Positions 22,718 through 29,278 of a stretch of 64,000 nucleotides of DNA are shown here, piece by piece. The stretch lies in the IMG/VR virus record IMGVR_UViG_3300037247_001116, positions 1-64,000 of that record; one strand, 5' to 3'. The position numbers were made by a program, and so were the translations under genes. Within the stretch, counting starts at the first letter, position 1. Each line of letters starts with the position of its first letter. Below the pieces are notes generated by a model. The model saw only the letters and a list, made by a program, of their open reading frames with translations, was not told the origin of the DNA and ran no database searches. This stretch comes from a virus.

Positions 22718-22903
22718 TTAGCCTTTCACTATCCCATCAATCCACAGGTTATCATTTATACTAACCTGAATAAATTGACCTCTTAATTTTATACAATTAT
22801 TTTTTAGCCCTTCTTCAAATTCCCGATCTGTTATATCATGTATTCTATTTGTCAAAGCATCCAATATTGTCCACCTCTTTATGTCTGACGCTATTTTCTG
22901 CAT
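22718..22903 (-). CDS. hypothetical protein, 61 aa
   Basis: Helical N-terminal half, beta C-terminal half (CIKLRGQFIQVSINDNLWIDG). Not recognised. Confidence 0.5.
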   Translation of the reverse strand: MQKIASDIKRWTILDALTNRIHDITDREFEEGLKNNCIKLRGQFIQVSINDNLWIDGIVKG

Positions 22904-22933
22904 TATATTAGCCCTTCCATTATATTGTTGGCT

Positions 22934-23101
22934 CTAAAATGTTCTACCTTCGTGCTCTATACATATTAAACATACTAATTCAGGCTTTTCATCATCAACA
23001 TATATTAATGGATTGCTCTCTATATAATAATCCAAGCCACAGTGCGTACATTTTTCAGGTTCTTCTTGATACATTCTTATAGCATTGTTTAAACTGCACA
23101 T
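22934..23101 (-). CDS. small zinc-finger protein, 55 aa
   Basis: CTHCG and CLICIEH about 24 residues apart: a C2-C2 or C2-CH zinc site. Unknown function. Confidence 0.55.
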   Translation of the reverse strand: MCSLNNAIRMYQEEPEKCTHCGLDYYIESNPLIYVDDEKPELVCLICIEHEGRTF

Positions 23102-23148
23102 AATAAGCCTTTCTATTTAAAAATTGTTTATATTGCTTTTTATAATTT

Positions 23149-23268
23149 TTAATCAAAATCCTTTGGTAACAATTCCGTCCGATCTACATATTTGTCATAT
23201 TCATTAATATCTTCAATAAAGATATTTTCATCTTCACTATTTCTGATTTTCAAATTTAAGTTTGACAT
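23149..23268 (-). CDS. acidic tiny protein, 39 aa
   Basis: GAAAGGAATG precedes the ATG. Very acidic. Unknown function. Confidence 0.45.
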   Translation of the reverse strand: MSNLNLKIRNSEDENIFIEDINEYDKYVDRTELLPKDFD

Positions 23269-23304
23269 ATCATTCCTTTCTATTTTAAAAGTGTGTATAT
23301 TGGT

Positions 23305-23475
23305 TTAGATTTTAAGAACCCTTAACAAATTGTCATAATCAGGCTGTAAATATATCCGTTCTTCATTAGCTTCTTTTCGGCTATCGTATGCCTCTATTTT
23401 GCCCCTTTTATTCTTGACAGGTTTAAAATGACGTTCCCCGACTAATTCATAAACAATAAAACTTGGCTTGTCCAT
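23305..23475 (-). CDS. basic hypothetical protein, 56 aa
   Basis: Beta start (SFIVYELVGERHFKPV) then basic helix. Not recognised. Confidence 0.5.
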   Translation of the reverse strand: MDKPSFIVYELVGERHFKPVKNKRGKIEAYDSRKEANEERIYLQPDYDNLLRVLKI

Positions 23476-23502
23476 AGCAACCGCCTTTCTTTTTCTATCT
23501 GA

Positions 23503-23610
23503 CTATATAATAACTTTTTTAAGAACATTAAAATATATCTTAATACCATATTTTTGTAAAATATCAAGATATTTATAAGCCGTATTTATGTTTCTTATAA
23601 TCCTTTCCAT
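23503..23610 (-). CDS. tiny basic protein, 35 aa
   Basis: Isoleucine and lysine rich. ATG overlaps the TAA of the upstream gene (TAATG), supporting coupled translation. Unknown. Confidence 0.4.
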   Translation of the reverse strand: MERIIRNINTAYKYLDILQKYGIKIYFNVLKKVII

Positions 23611-23786
23611 TATATAGCCCCTTTCAGCCTGTCCGCTTCCTTATTATGAAGTTTACGCCCTATGTTGATAGCCCTAAACATAAAAGGCTTACTAACATTA
23701 TAAGCCTCTGCAAAGCAATCTATTGTTAAATAGTCATTCCAATATTGCCTAAACATTTGTTTTAATTTCCAGCGTGGATATTCCAT
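23610..23786 (-). CDS. small helix-turn-helix-like protein, 58 aa
   Basis: The segment TIDCFAEAYNVSKPFMFRAINIGRKL has the spacing of a helix-turn-helix with a recognition helix starting at SKPF, and the chain is basic. Possible early transcription regulator acting at the promoter family. A pattern judgement, no family identified. Confidence 0.45.
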   Translation of the reverse strand: MEYPRWKLKQMFRQYWNDYLTIDCFAEAYNVSKPFMFRAINIGRKLHNKEADRLKGAI

Positions 23787-23801
23787 TTTTATTCCTCTTT
23801 C

Positions 23802-23939
23802 TTAATTGTTATATTGATGTAATAAGTATCGGCATTGATCGAAAGTCAAGTCATACTCTCTTTTAAAGCCCCTTAATGTCTCGTAAGCTTCTTTAAGTGT
23901 TTTTGACCTTCTAAGCTCTTTTAATATTTTGGAATACAT
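23802..23939 (-). CDS. small basic helical protein, 45 aa
   Basis: ILKELRRSKTLKEAYETLRGFK; helical, unknown. Followed by the HTH-like gene. Confidence 0.45.
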   Translation of the reverse strand: MYSKILKELRRSKTLKEAYETLRGFKREYDLTFDQCRYLLHQYNN

Positions 23940-23956
23940 AATATCATTCCTTTATT

Positions 23957-24151
23957 TTATAAATCTGTTTGATCTACAGAATAACCAACGGCAAGTGTGA
24001 TGTTTTTGCCATTTACATTAGCAACAATTTTTTCATCATTTACACCATGTAAATCGCTACACTCCGAGCAATCAAAACTTATATCCGCATTGTATCTTGT
24101 AAGTAATTTCTTCAAATCATTTTTAAATTGCTGTAATTTTTCTTTTGGCAT
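23957..24151 (-). CDS. conserved-type small phage protein, 64 aa
   Basis: N-terminal helix, ISFDCSECSDLHGV, then two strands. The layout recalls small phage proteins where a helix precedes ISxxC...D and a two-strand hairpin. Unknown activity. Confidence 0.55.
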   Translation of the reverse strand: MPKEKLQQFKNDLKKLLTRYNADISFDCSECSDLHGVNDEKIVANVNGKNITLAVGYSVDQTDL

Positions 24152-24191
24152 TGTTATATCCTTTCAAAATTAAAAAGTATTATATCATCCT

Positions 24192-24647
24192 TTATTTAGC
24201 TGTTTCAAATACTCCTATACCGTTAGAAAATGTGCCAACTCTATTTAATATTTGTCCACCTGTGTCTTGCAAGGCTTTTTCAAGCGTTTTTCTGACCTGT
24301 TTAGCATGATGTTTTCCAAAACATTCTTTATAGCTGTCTCTATAACCATAAAATTCATCATCTTTAGCACGTACACTTAAAGAATACAATCCACAATATT
24401 CAGATATTCCAATTTCACATAATTCATTTTCCAAAAAGATTTTTACTTCCCTATCATCCCATTTATCACACTCACAATATGATTTTAATTTACTACATAT
24501 TGATGATGTTAGATTACACATAAAATCATCCCAATTTTCAGAGCTTATATAATCATCTAACATATTATCATCGTCCATATTAATCCAGTCGGCTTTAAAA
24601 TAGATTACATACTCAGCATTATTTAAATAATTTACCGATCTTCCCAT
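24192..24647 (-). CDS. conserved hypothetical protein, 151 aa
   Basis: Start at 24647: GGAGG is 8 nt upstream and lies inside the longer frame. MGRSVNYLNNAEYVIYF, CDKWDDREVKIFLEN, CEIGISEYCGLYSLSVR and RVGTFSNGIGVFE are phrases I associate with a broadly spread phage and prophage family of unknown function. Asp/Glu-rich with seven Cys. Confidence 0.6.
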   Translation of the reverse strand: MGRSVNYLNNAEYVIYFKADWINMDDDNMLDDYISSENWDDFMCNLTSSICSKLKSYCECDKWDDREVKIFLENELCEIGISEYCGLYSLSVRAKDDEFYGYRDSYKECFGKHHAKQVRKTLEKALQDTGGQILNRVGTFSNGIGVFETAK

Positions 24648-24681
24648 AATTTTATCCTCCATTTTTGTTTATAGGTTATAT

Positions 24682-24852
24682 TTATTCATCATCTAATTGG
24701 TCTATGCTTCTATATCCAGTCTTGGCATATAGAACATCATTAAGCGTTTCAACATTATATCCATTAATATTAGTTATAAGTTCCAATTCGTCCTGTGTAG
24801 CTATTTCATTTTCTAGTAAATAATCCCATATTTTCTCAATTTCTTTATCCAT
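24682..24852 (-). CDS. conserved-type small protein, 56 aa
   Basis: IWDYLLENEIATQDELELIT and NGYNVETLNDVLYAKTGYRS: a compact helical protein whose second phrase recurs in small genes of gut-associated bacteria and phages as far as I recall. GGAGG site upstream. Function unknown. Confidence 0.55.
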   Translation of the reverse strand: MDKEIEKIWDYLLENEIATQDELELITNINGYNVETLNDVLYAKTGYRSIDQLDDE

Positions 24853-24907
24853 TTTTAAACCTCCATTTTTCTTGACTGTTTTTTATTATATTCATATTAT
24901 CACTTTT

Positions 24908-25249
24908 TCAAATATTGACTATTCCTACGCCTTCCAAAAGGTCATTGTCCACATTGTATTTTATTTCATTGATTGTAATATCGACCTTTTTTAGTTCCTG
25001 TAATAATGCCTTTTCATATTCCTTTATTAGCGCATAACCCCTTTGTTTTAGCTCTACCATGCTTAAATCGGTTATATCAGGAAAAGGATAATACAGGCGT
25101 ATATAGAGCTTTTTCTCGTATACAATAACTCTTATGTACTCATCAAAGGCTTTTTGTTTCCCTTTATTGTAAAGGCTCACACTATGCGATTGATCGCAAT
25201 AATGAAAGTCTTTTGTAAATGGATTGTAATTATATCTTTTTTCAGTCAT
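24908..25249 (-). CDS. hypothetical protein, 113 aa
   Basis: The ATG at 25249 is preceded by AAGGA; a TTG six bases earlier is a weaker option. Beta-rich N-terminal half, helical middle. Not recognised. Confidence 0.5.
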   Translation of the reverse strand: MTEKRYNYNPFTKDFHYCDQSHSVSLYNKGKQKAFDEYIRVIVYEKKLYIRLYYPFPDITDLSMVELKQRGYALIKEYEKALLQELKKVDITINEIKYNVDNDLLEGVGIVNI

Positions 25250-25255
25250 AATCAA

Positions 25256-25585
25256 TTATCCTTTGATTGTTTGTAACGCTTCAAAGTCGGACGCTACCAC
25301 GCAACAGCTACACCCATTATCAGCAATGTATAATTGCGCTTGTCCATTTTTATACTTTACATCCAGAGAGTAAAAGCCATGCGTAAATTTAATTGTACCG
25401 TATAAGCTCATTCTTGTAATTTTTGACAATGGCACATTACACTCTTTTATAACTGTTTTTAGAGCTTCACCCTGACAAAATGGTAAATCATCTGTTCTAA
25501 ACGCTTCCCATTTTACTTTTGTTATTGCTGCATTGATTTCCTTTTTTGAATAATCACTTCCAACTTTTGTATAAGTACGTTCCAT
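25256..25585 (-). CDS. hypothetical protein, 109 aa
   Basis: Contains GTIKFTHGFYSLDVKYKNGQAQLYIADNG and a CSCC cluster. Looks like a small alpha/beta fold. Unknown. Confidence 0.5.
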   Translation of the reverse strand: MERTYTKVGSDYSKKEINAAITKVKWEAFRTDDLPFCQGEALKTVIKECNVPLSKITRMSLYGTIKFTHGFYSLDVKYKNGQAQLYIADNGCSCCVVASDFEALQTIKG

Positions 25586-25603
25586 GATCTTATAACCTCC
25601 AAT

Positions 25604-25966
25604 TTAATTGGTGTATACTTCGATTAATATATAGCCTTTTTTGTTGTAGACTGTACAGCCGTTAAATTTTTTGATTATATCCTTAATTTGCTGAATGTTT
25701 TTATAACCTTTTTTGTACTTAAATTCAAGCCTTTTGTTTAAAATGGTTTTATCCCCTTTTTTATCTTCTATAATCGCCTTATTACCTTCCCTATATAATA
25801 CAGCCAATTCACCGTTATTAAAAAGCCTATCTTTAACCGTCTTTAATGCCTTTTGATTATTACATATTATTAGCTCTATGTTATCAATAAAAACCTTGTC
25901 AGAGCCTTGCCAGTAACCTTTCACGCTCGTTTGGTGCTTCACTATACTATAAATGGTATGTTTCAT
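25604..25966 (-). CDS. hypothetical protein, 120 aa
   Basis: Lysine-rich, with repeated short beta strands and a helix (NIQQIKDIIKKF). Unknown. Confidence 0.5.
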   Translation of the reverse strand: MKHTIYSIVKHQTSVKGYWQGSDKVFIDNIELIICNNQKALKTVKDRLFNNGELAVLYREGNKAIIEDKKGDKTILNKRLEFKYKKGYKNIQQIKDIIKKFNGCTVYNKKGYILIEVYTN

Positions 25967-25967
25967 T

Positions 25968-26312
25968 TTAGCCTTTGCCTTGTATAGCTGTTAGCAATTC
26001 TTGAAACATATCAATATCTTCTAACAAATGATGTCTATAATTAATATATCTTGGCAAGTCACTTCCTTCCAAAAGATTAGCCTTTGTTTTTAAAGCGTTG
26101 ATAATTCTCCTAACTGTTTTTTCTGATAAACTGATTTGATTGATAAACATTTTTACCCCTTTATTATTCTCAGCCAAAACTCTATCCATAATCAATTCTT
26201 GAATAAGAATTTCTGCAAAAAATTCTCCATTATTAGTGAATATCACTTTATTTCCTACAATTTCCCATATCATATCATCTGATAGATTGTATTCTTTGCT
26301 GAATAATTTCAT
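25968..26312 (-). CDS. hypothetical protein, 114 aa
   Basis: Helical, with SLSEKTVRRIINALKTKANL, which has the shape of a DNA-binding helix pair. No family recognised. Confidence 0.5.
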   Translation of the reverse strand: MKLFSKEYNLSDDMIWEIVGNKVIFTNNGEFFAEILIQELIMDRVLAENNKGVKMFINQISLSEKTVRRIINALKTKANLLEGSDLPRYINYRHHLLEDIDMFQELLTAIQGKG

Positions 26313-26319
26313 TTTATTC

Positions 26320-26499
26320 TCACTTCCCTATATAATCCAGGTTTAAAATTTTAGTTTGTTTCCATTCCATATGAGCTTTTAACTTTGCCCTTTTACGTGC
26401 CTTTTCAATAGCTTTTTTAATTAGTTTTACCATGATCTTATTATCCTTTACTTTCAAATACTCGTTGGTCAATTTAAAGTTTGTTTTGGTTCTTTTCAT
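26320..26499 (-). CDS. very basic small protein, 59 aa
   Basis: About one third Lys/Arg (LIKKAIEKARKRAKLKAH), a likely nucleic-acid binder. Early position close to the proposed origin. Unknown. Confidence 0.5.
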   Translation of the reverse strand: MKRTKTNFKLTNEYLKVKDNKIMVKLIKKAIEKARKRAKLKAHMEWKQTKILNLDYIGK

Positions 26500-26511
26500 G
26501 ATTAAACCCTT

Positions 26512-26694
26512 TTAATATTGTATTGAGTAAAGACAATCGTTGTCACTATCAAAAGCATCTAAAAATATTTTGGTATAACCTTTTTTCTTAAAATACATAG
26601 CAATTTTCTGAGCCTCTTTTTTTGTTGTGAACTCTTCAAAGTCTCTCTGATTATCTGTATTTGTATAAATAATTTCATAACGTAACCTTTTCAT
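26512..26694 (-). CDS. small protein, 60 aa
   Basis: LRYEIIYTNTDNQRDFEEFTTKKEA, then a helix and YTKIFLDAF: a beta-beta-alpha-beta shape often seen in small phage early proteins. Unknown. Confidence 0.5.
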   Translation of the reverse strand: MKRLRYEIIYTNTDNQRDFEEFTTKKEAQKIAMYFKKKGYTKIFLDAFDSDNDCLYSIQY

Positions 26695-26698
26695 GATC

Positions 26699-26905
26699 TT
26701 ATACCTTTCCTAGCTTGTCGATTAATCTACCCTTTGCGCTGTCTTTGCCAACTAATAAACCATATGACCCTAGATAGCCTGTAATGACCCTTGTATGCTC
26801 GACTTCACTATATAAGGGTAGTAAGTTGCGCAAATCGCTAAAAGCCTTGTCAAATTCTTTTCTTGCCTTTGTATCGGTTCTTATAGTACAAGTTGAAATA
26901 TTCAT
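26699..26905 (-). CDS. small basic protein, 68 aa
   Basis: RKEFDKAFSDLRNLLPLYSEVEHTRVITGYLGSYG; helical then glycine-rich. Not recognised. Confidence 0.5.
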   Translation of the reverse strand: MNISTCTIRTDTKARKEFDKAFSDLRNLLPLYSEVEHTRVITGYLGSYGLLVGKDSAKGRLIDKLGKV

Positions 26906-26921
26906 TATATTTTACCTCCCT

Positions 26922-27104
26922 TTAGTAGCCTAACCATTCCATAATATCACGATAGATATAATGCTGTTTAACACCAAAACAATCAAAAAACGATGTGTTT
27001 TTGACCAAAACGCCCTTATTTGCCATTGAATCGTCAGTCGGATTGGATCCGTGATACCTTAAAATTTCTATCATTCTTGCATGTGTAACTGTCATTTTTC
27101 TCAT
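26922..27104 (-). CDS. small protein, 60 aa
   Basis: TVTHARMIEILRYHGSNPTDDSM followed by a short helix. GAGGC lies before the ATG. Unknown. Confidence 0.5.
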   Translation of the reverse strand: MRKMTVTHARMIEILRYHGSNPTDDSMANKGVLVKNTSFFDCFGVKQHYIYRDIMEWLGY

Positions 27105-27131
27105 TGTCTTTGCCTCCCATTGAGGGGCTAT

Positions 27132-27326
27132 CTAGCCCCGTAACCATGAACCTTCAATATACCCATATTGTTTCTCTAGTTTTCTCAAAAATTTCTCAAT
27201 AGATTTGTTCATATCTTCACGTTCTTTGCCTTCTGGTATATCCTCTAGATCGTATATCACGTGCATTGCCCTATTGAGTATCATTTCTTGCGCCTTTTCT
27301 TCCCGTTCTTTAAGTGTCTTTTTCAT
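27132..27326 (-). CDS. first gene of the leftward operon, 64-aa helical protein
   Basis: I start at the ATG 27326 because GGAGG is 8 nt upstream; the longer frame to 27395 crosses the promoter. KKTLKEREEKAQEMI is a charged helix. First in the transcript, so probably expressed early and strongly. Unknown function. Confidence 0.55.
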   Translation of the reverse strand: MKKTLKEREEKAQEMILNRAMHVIYDLEDIPEGKEREDMNKSIEKFLRKLEKQYGYIEGSWLRG

Positions 27327-27367
27327 CGTTTTAGCCTCCGTGTTGTTCGTTGCGTGTCTCATACTAT

Positions 27368-27395
27368 AGAGTACCATGTGTGCAGAGCAATGCAA
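27368..27395 (-). promoter_or_regulatory. candidate promoter of the leftward operon
   Basis: TTGCAT (27395-27390), 16 bp, TGgTACTCT with hexamer at 27373-27368. It has the same ATGG before the -10 as the strong family, but both boxes are weaker. Start near 27361, leader about 35 nt. Confidence 0.5.
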
Positions 27396-27415
27396 GCCCT
27401 ATACAAAAATAAATT

Positions 27416-27818
27416 AATTCATAACCCCTAGAATGACAGTGTGTTATAAATTAAAATAAATTAAATGTAAAATAATTATTGTATTAATTCCCTTTTATAG
27501 CCCTGTTTTAAAGAAAAAACGTATTTAATACTCTTTTAATGCCTCTTCCCCGCCCTAGTAAGAGAGAGTAGAAGATAATAGTAGATAATAAGAGAGGATA
27601 ATAAAAGAATTCATAAGTGCTAGAATGACAGACACTTAGAGAAAAAGAAATAAAAACAATTAAATAATAAAAAAGAATTCATAAAGTGTTGCGCCGCATA
27701 CACTTAGAAGAAAAGATGATTTAATTATCTTTGATATATTAAAAGGTCAAAATCGACACTATTAACCTTAATAGTGTAGGTGTCCATTTTTCATAAGTGT
27801 ATATATATCAACACTTAG
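27416..27818. repeat. iterated (A)ATTCATAA...CACTTAG elements
   Basis: Four copies of TTCATAA start at about 27416, 27608, 27676 and 27790. The last three carry AGTG shortly after it and CACTTAG 15-20 nt later, so each is a small inverted repeat (AAGTG/CACTT) with variable loop. The first is degenerate but shares CTAGAATGACAG with the second. This is typical of iterons bound by an initiator. Confidence 0.65.
27756..27777. repeat. perfect 10 bp inverted repeat with CC loop
   Basis: ACACTATTAA, CC, TTAATAGTGT. It lies between iteron copies three and four and could be an initiator or regulator site or a cruciform. Confidence 0.65.
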
Positions 27819-28162
27819 CTATAAAGAAGGCGGGCAGGGTCAAATTTCGCACCGTTTTGACGGCGGAATTATTCACTACCACCATATTTCTTCGTTCCTT
27901 GGTTTAAAAACCTATATCAGCTCTTTTCCTCTATTTTAGCCATTTTATTAAATTCTATTCTTTTACCTCTTTTTGTCATAAGTTGTTTATTCCCAACTAT
28001 TTACGACTATTTTGGACTTTTATACAATGATCATCTTCCCTCTTATTTAAAGCTCTTTCTCTCATTCTTCTCTATATATGGATTACGGATAAAAGGGGTA
28101 TAATTAGGTTTTTATTAGGAATAATTACGGATCTACAAGATTTTAGGTATTTCTACAAAAAA

Positions 28163-28190
28163 TTAACAAAAACTATACGTTTTTTGTTAA
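28163..28190. repeat. 10 bp inverted repeat TTAACAAAAA/TTTTTGTTAA
   Basis: Arms 28163-28172 and 28181-28190 with an 8-nt loop. On the plus strand the second arm is T-rich, so it might act as a weak terminator in either direction. Confidence 0.5.
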
Positions 28191-28380
28191 AAATAGGTCT
28201 GATCTACAATTATTGGAAGGAAGGGCTAAAGTGATCATTAATACATCATTTTTGATTAATTACCGAAACGAAATGGGGATAAAACATCATAGTTGATAGT
28301 TTATAGTAAACTAACAATAGAACACTTGTCCTATTTTATAGAACGGCATCTAAGCCGCCAAACGGCGCAAAGAAGGCGCA

Positions 28381-28440
28381 GGGCGGCGCAGGGCGGCGCA
28401 GGGCGGCGCAGGGCGGCGCTGGGCGGCGCAGGGCGGCGCT
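28381..28440. repeat. six 10 bp tandem repeats GGGCGGCGC(A/T)
   Basis: Units are exact except the last base (A, A, A, T, A, T). The run is preceded by diverged fragments (GGCGCA at 28375) and by related ACGGCGC text, and followed by GGG. Almost pure GC inside strongly AT-rich DNA. The six GGG runs plus the trailing GGG could form a G-quadruplex. Confidence 0.95.
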
Positions 28441-28471
28441 GGGTTGATTATCGCTAAAAGATCCAAATAAG

Positions 28472-28583
28472 GCATAGTACGCGTTTATTAAATGATCAAT
28501 AAGCATAGTCAGGCTATGTCATTTATAGCATAGATAAACCAATAATTTATGTCAAATATAGCATAATTATTAAATTTAATAAT
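28472..28583. repeat. GCATAG repeats and an 18 bp palindrome
   Basis: GCATA(G/A) occurs at 28472, 28503, 28528 and 28561, with an inverted CTATG at 28514. It is followed by the palindrome ATTATTAAATTTAATAAT at 28566-28583. Looks like a regulator or initiator binding field. Confidence 0.55.
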
Positions 28584-28675
28584 GTCCATTAGTTGATGCA
28601 GTGTTGAGATAATACTAATAAAATTAGGAACATCTTGACATCAGATCCATGTCAGTTAATTATTTAATTTAAAAC

Positions 28676-28704
28676 TTGACACAACTAGAAAAATATGTTA
28701 TACT
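28676..28704 (+). promoter_or_regulatory. strong sigma70-type promoter (first rightward)
   Basis: TTGACA at 28676-28681, 17 bp spacer, extended -10 TGtTATACT (hexamer 28699-28704), start near 28711. Nearly identical to the promoter at 39944. An inverted repeat TGACAT/ATGTCA at 28636-28654 just upstream may be an operator. Confidence 0.85.
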
Positions 28705-28710
28705 TTAGCA

Positions 28711-28862
28711 TAAGAAGAATAATCGGTAACACACTTAGAGTATCTTTGTCTTGGGAAACATCGTCCAATAACAATAATCGGGGAGCGCGTTCCTTCATTA
28801 TTTAACCGTCTCAGTAGATTTTTATGGTTTGTAGGCTGGGTTCGGCGAGATACGAAAACCAT
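28711..28862 (+). ncRNA. structured leader or small RNA between tandem promoters
   Basis: Predicted RNA of about 150 nt with no reading frame of note. Stems: AATAAT/ATTATT around TCGGGGAGCGCG (28773-28802), and ATGGTTT/AAACCAT (28824-28862) enclosing GTA/TAC and GCTG-GGTT-CGGC. No terminator follows, so it may be a leader read through into the peptidase gene. TCGGGGAGCGCG closely matches TCGGAAAGCGCG in the leader at 13.0 kb. Confidence 0.4.
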
Positions 28863-28867
28863 TTAAT

Positions 28868-28896
28868 TTGACAAAAACCATTAATTATGGTATACT
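28868..28896 (+). promoter_or_regulatory. strong sigma70-type promoter abutting a start codon
   Basis: TTGACA 28868-28873, 17 bp, extended -10 TGgTATACT (28891-28896). The expected start site is 28903, the A of the ATG of the next gene. Confidence 0.85.
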
Positions 28897-28902
28897 TTAC
28901 AT

Positions 28903-29277
28903 ATGAAAAGAAAATGGATAAAACAAGGTTCTAAACGCAATTGTGGACAAATCGCTGTCGCGGTTATTACAGGAGAATCTTTAGAAAAAGTATCATATGT
29001 GATCGGTCATGATCATGGCACAAAGACAAAAGAATTAGCAAAGGCTTTAAGATTTTTTGGCTATGATTGTCCTGACAGGTTACAACGCTTAAAAGAAAGA
29101 CCGAAATTAGCAATAGCCAAACTATCAACTTATGGTAAATCTTCTTGGCATTGGGTTGTTATTGATGGTGATAAAATTTATGATGGGGTGAATGGCACAG
29201 AAAGCGGAACGGTGAATTGGACATGGAGCAATTGCAAAAGAATAACATCTTATTTACCTATTAAAAAGAGGAATTAA
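28903..29277 (+). CDS. C39-like papain-fold cysteine peptidase
   Basis: 124 aa. NCGQIAVAVITG places the nucleophile Cys14 at the start of a helix, SSWHWVVIDG gives His83 and KIYDG Asp94, the Cys-His-Asp order and spacing of C39-like peptidases (bacteriocin-leader peptidases and related phage proteins). Single domain, no signal peptide, no membrane part. There is no ribosome site; the ATG coincides with the predicted transcription start. RtcB follows after 1 nt. Likely substrate unknown: host or phage peptide. Confidence 0.65.
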   Translation: MKRKWIKQGSKRNCGQIAVAVITGESLEKVSYVIGHDHGTKTKELAKALRFFGYDCPDRLQRLKERPKLAIAKLSTYGKSSWHWVVIDGDKIYDGVNGTESGTVNWTWSNCKRITSYLPIKKRN

Positions 29278-29278
29278 A

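Larger units (their letters stand above)
27397..28902. other. 1.5 kb non-coding switch region (candidate origin)
   Basis: No plausible gene. Genes point away on both sides. It contains the iterons, the inverted repeats, the GC-rich decamer array and the rightward promoters listed separately, plus purine-rich DNA at 27561-27607 with three GATAATA copies and a pyrimidine-rich tract around 28030-28075. The layout fits a replication origin plus divergent regulatory region. Confidence 0.6.

Noticed and set aside
28381-28440. Decamer array as a CRISPR.
   Set aside because: Units are 10 bp and directly adjacent, with no spacers, no cas genes and no leader.
28711-28862. tRNA or tmRNA in the leader.
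   Set aside because: No acceptor stem with CCA, no T-loop TTCRA context and no anticodon arm can be drawn.
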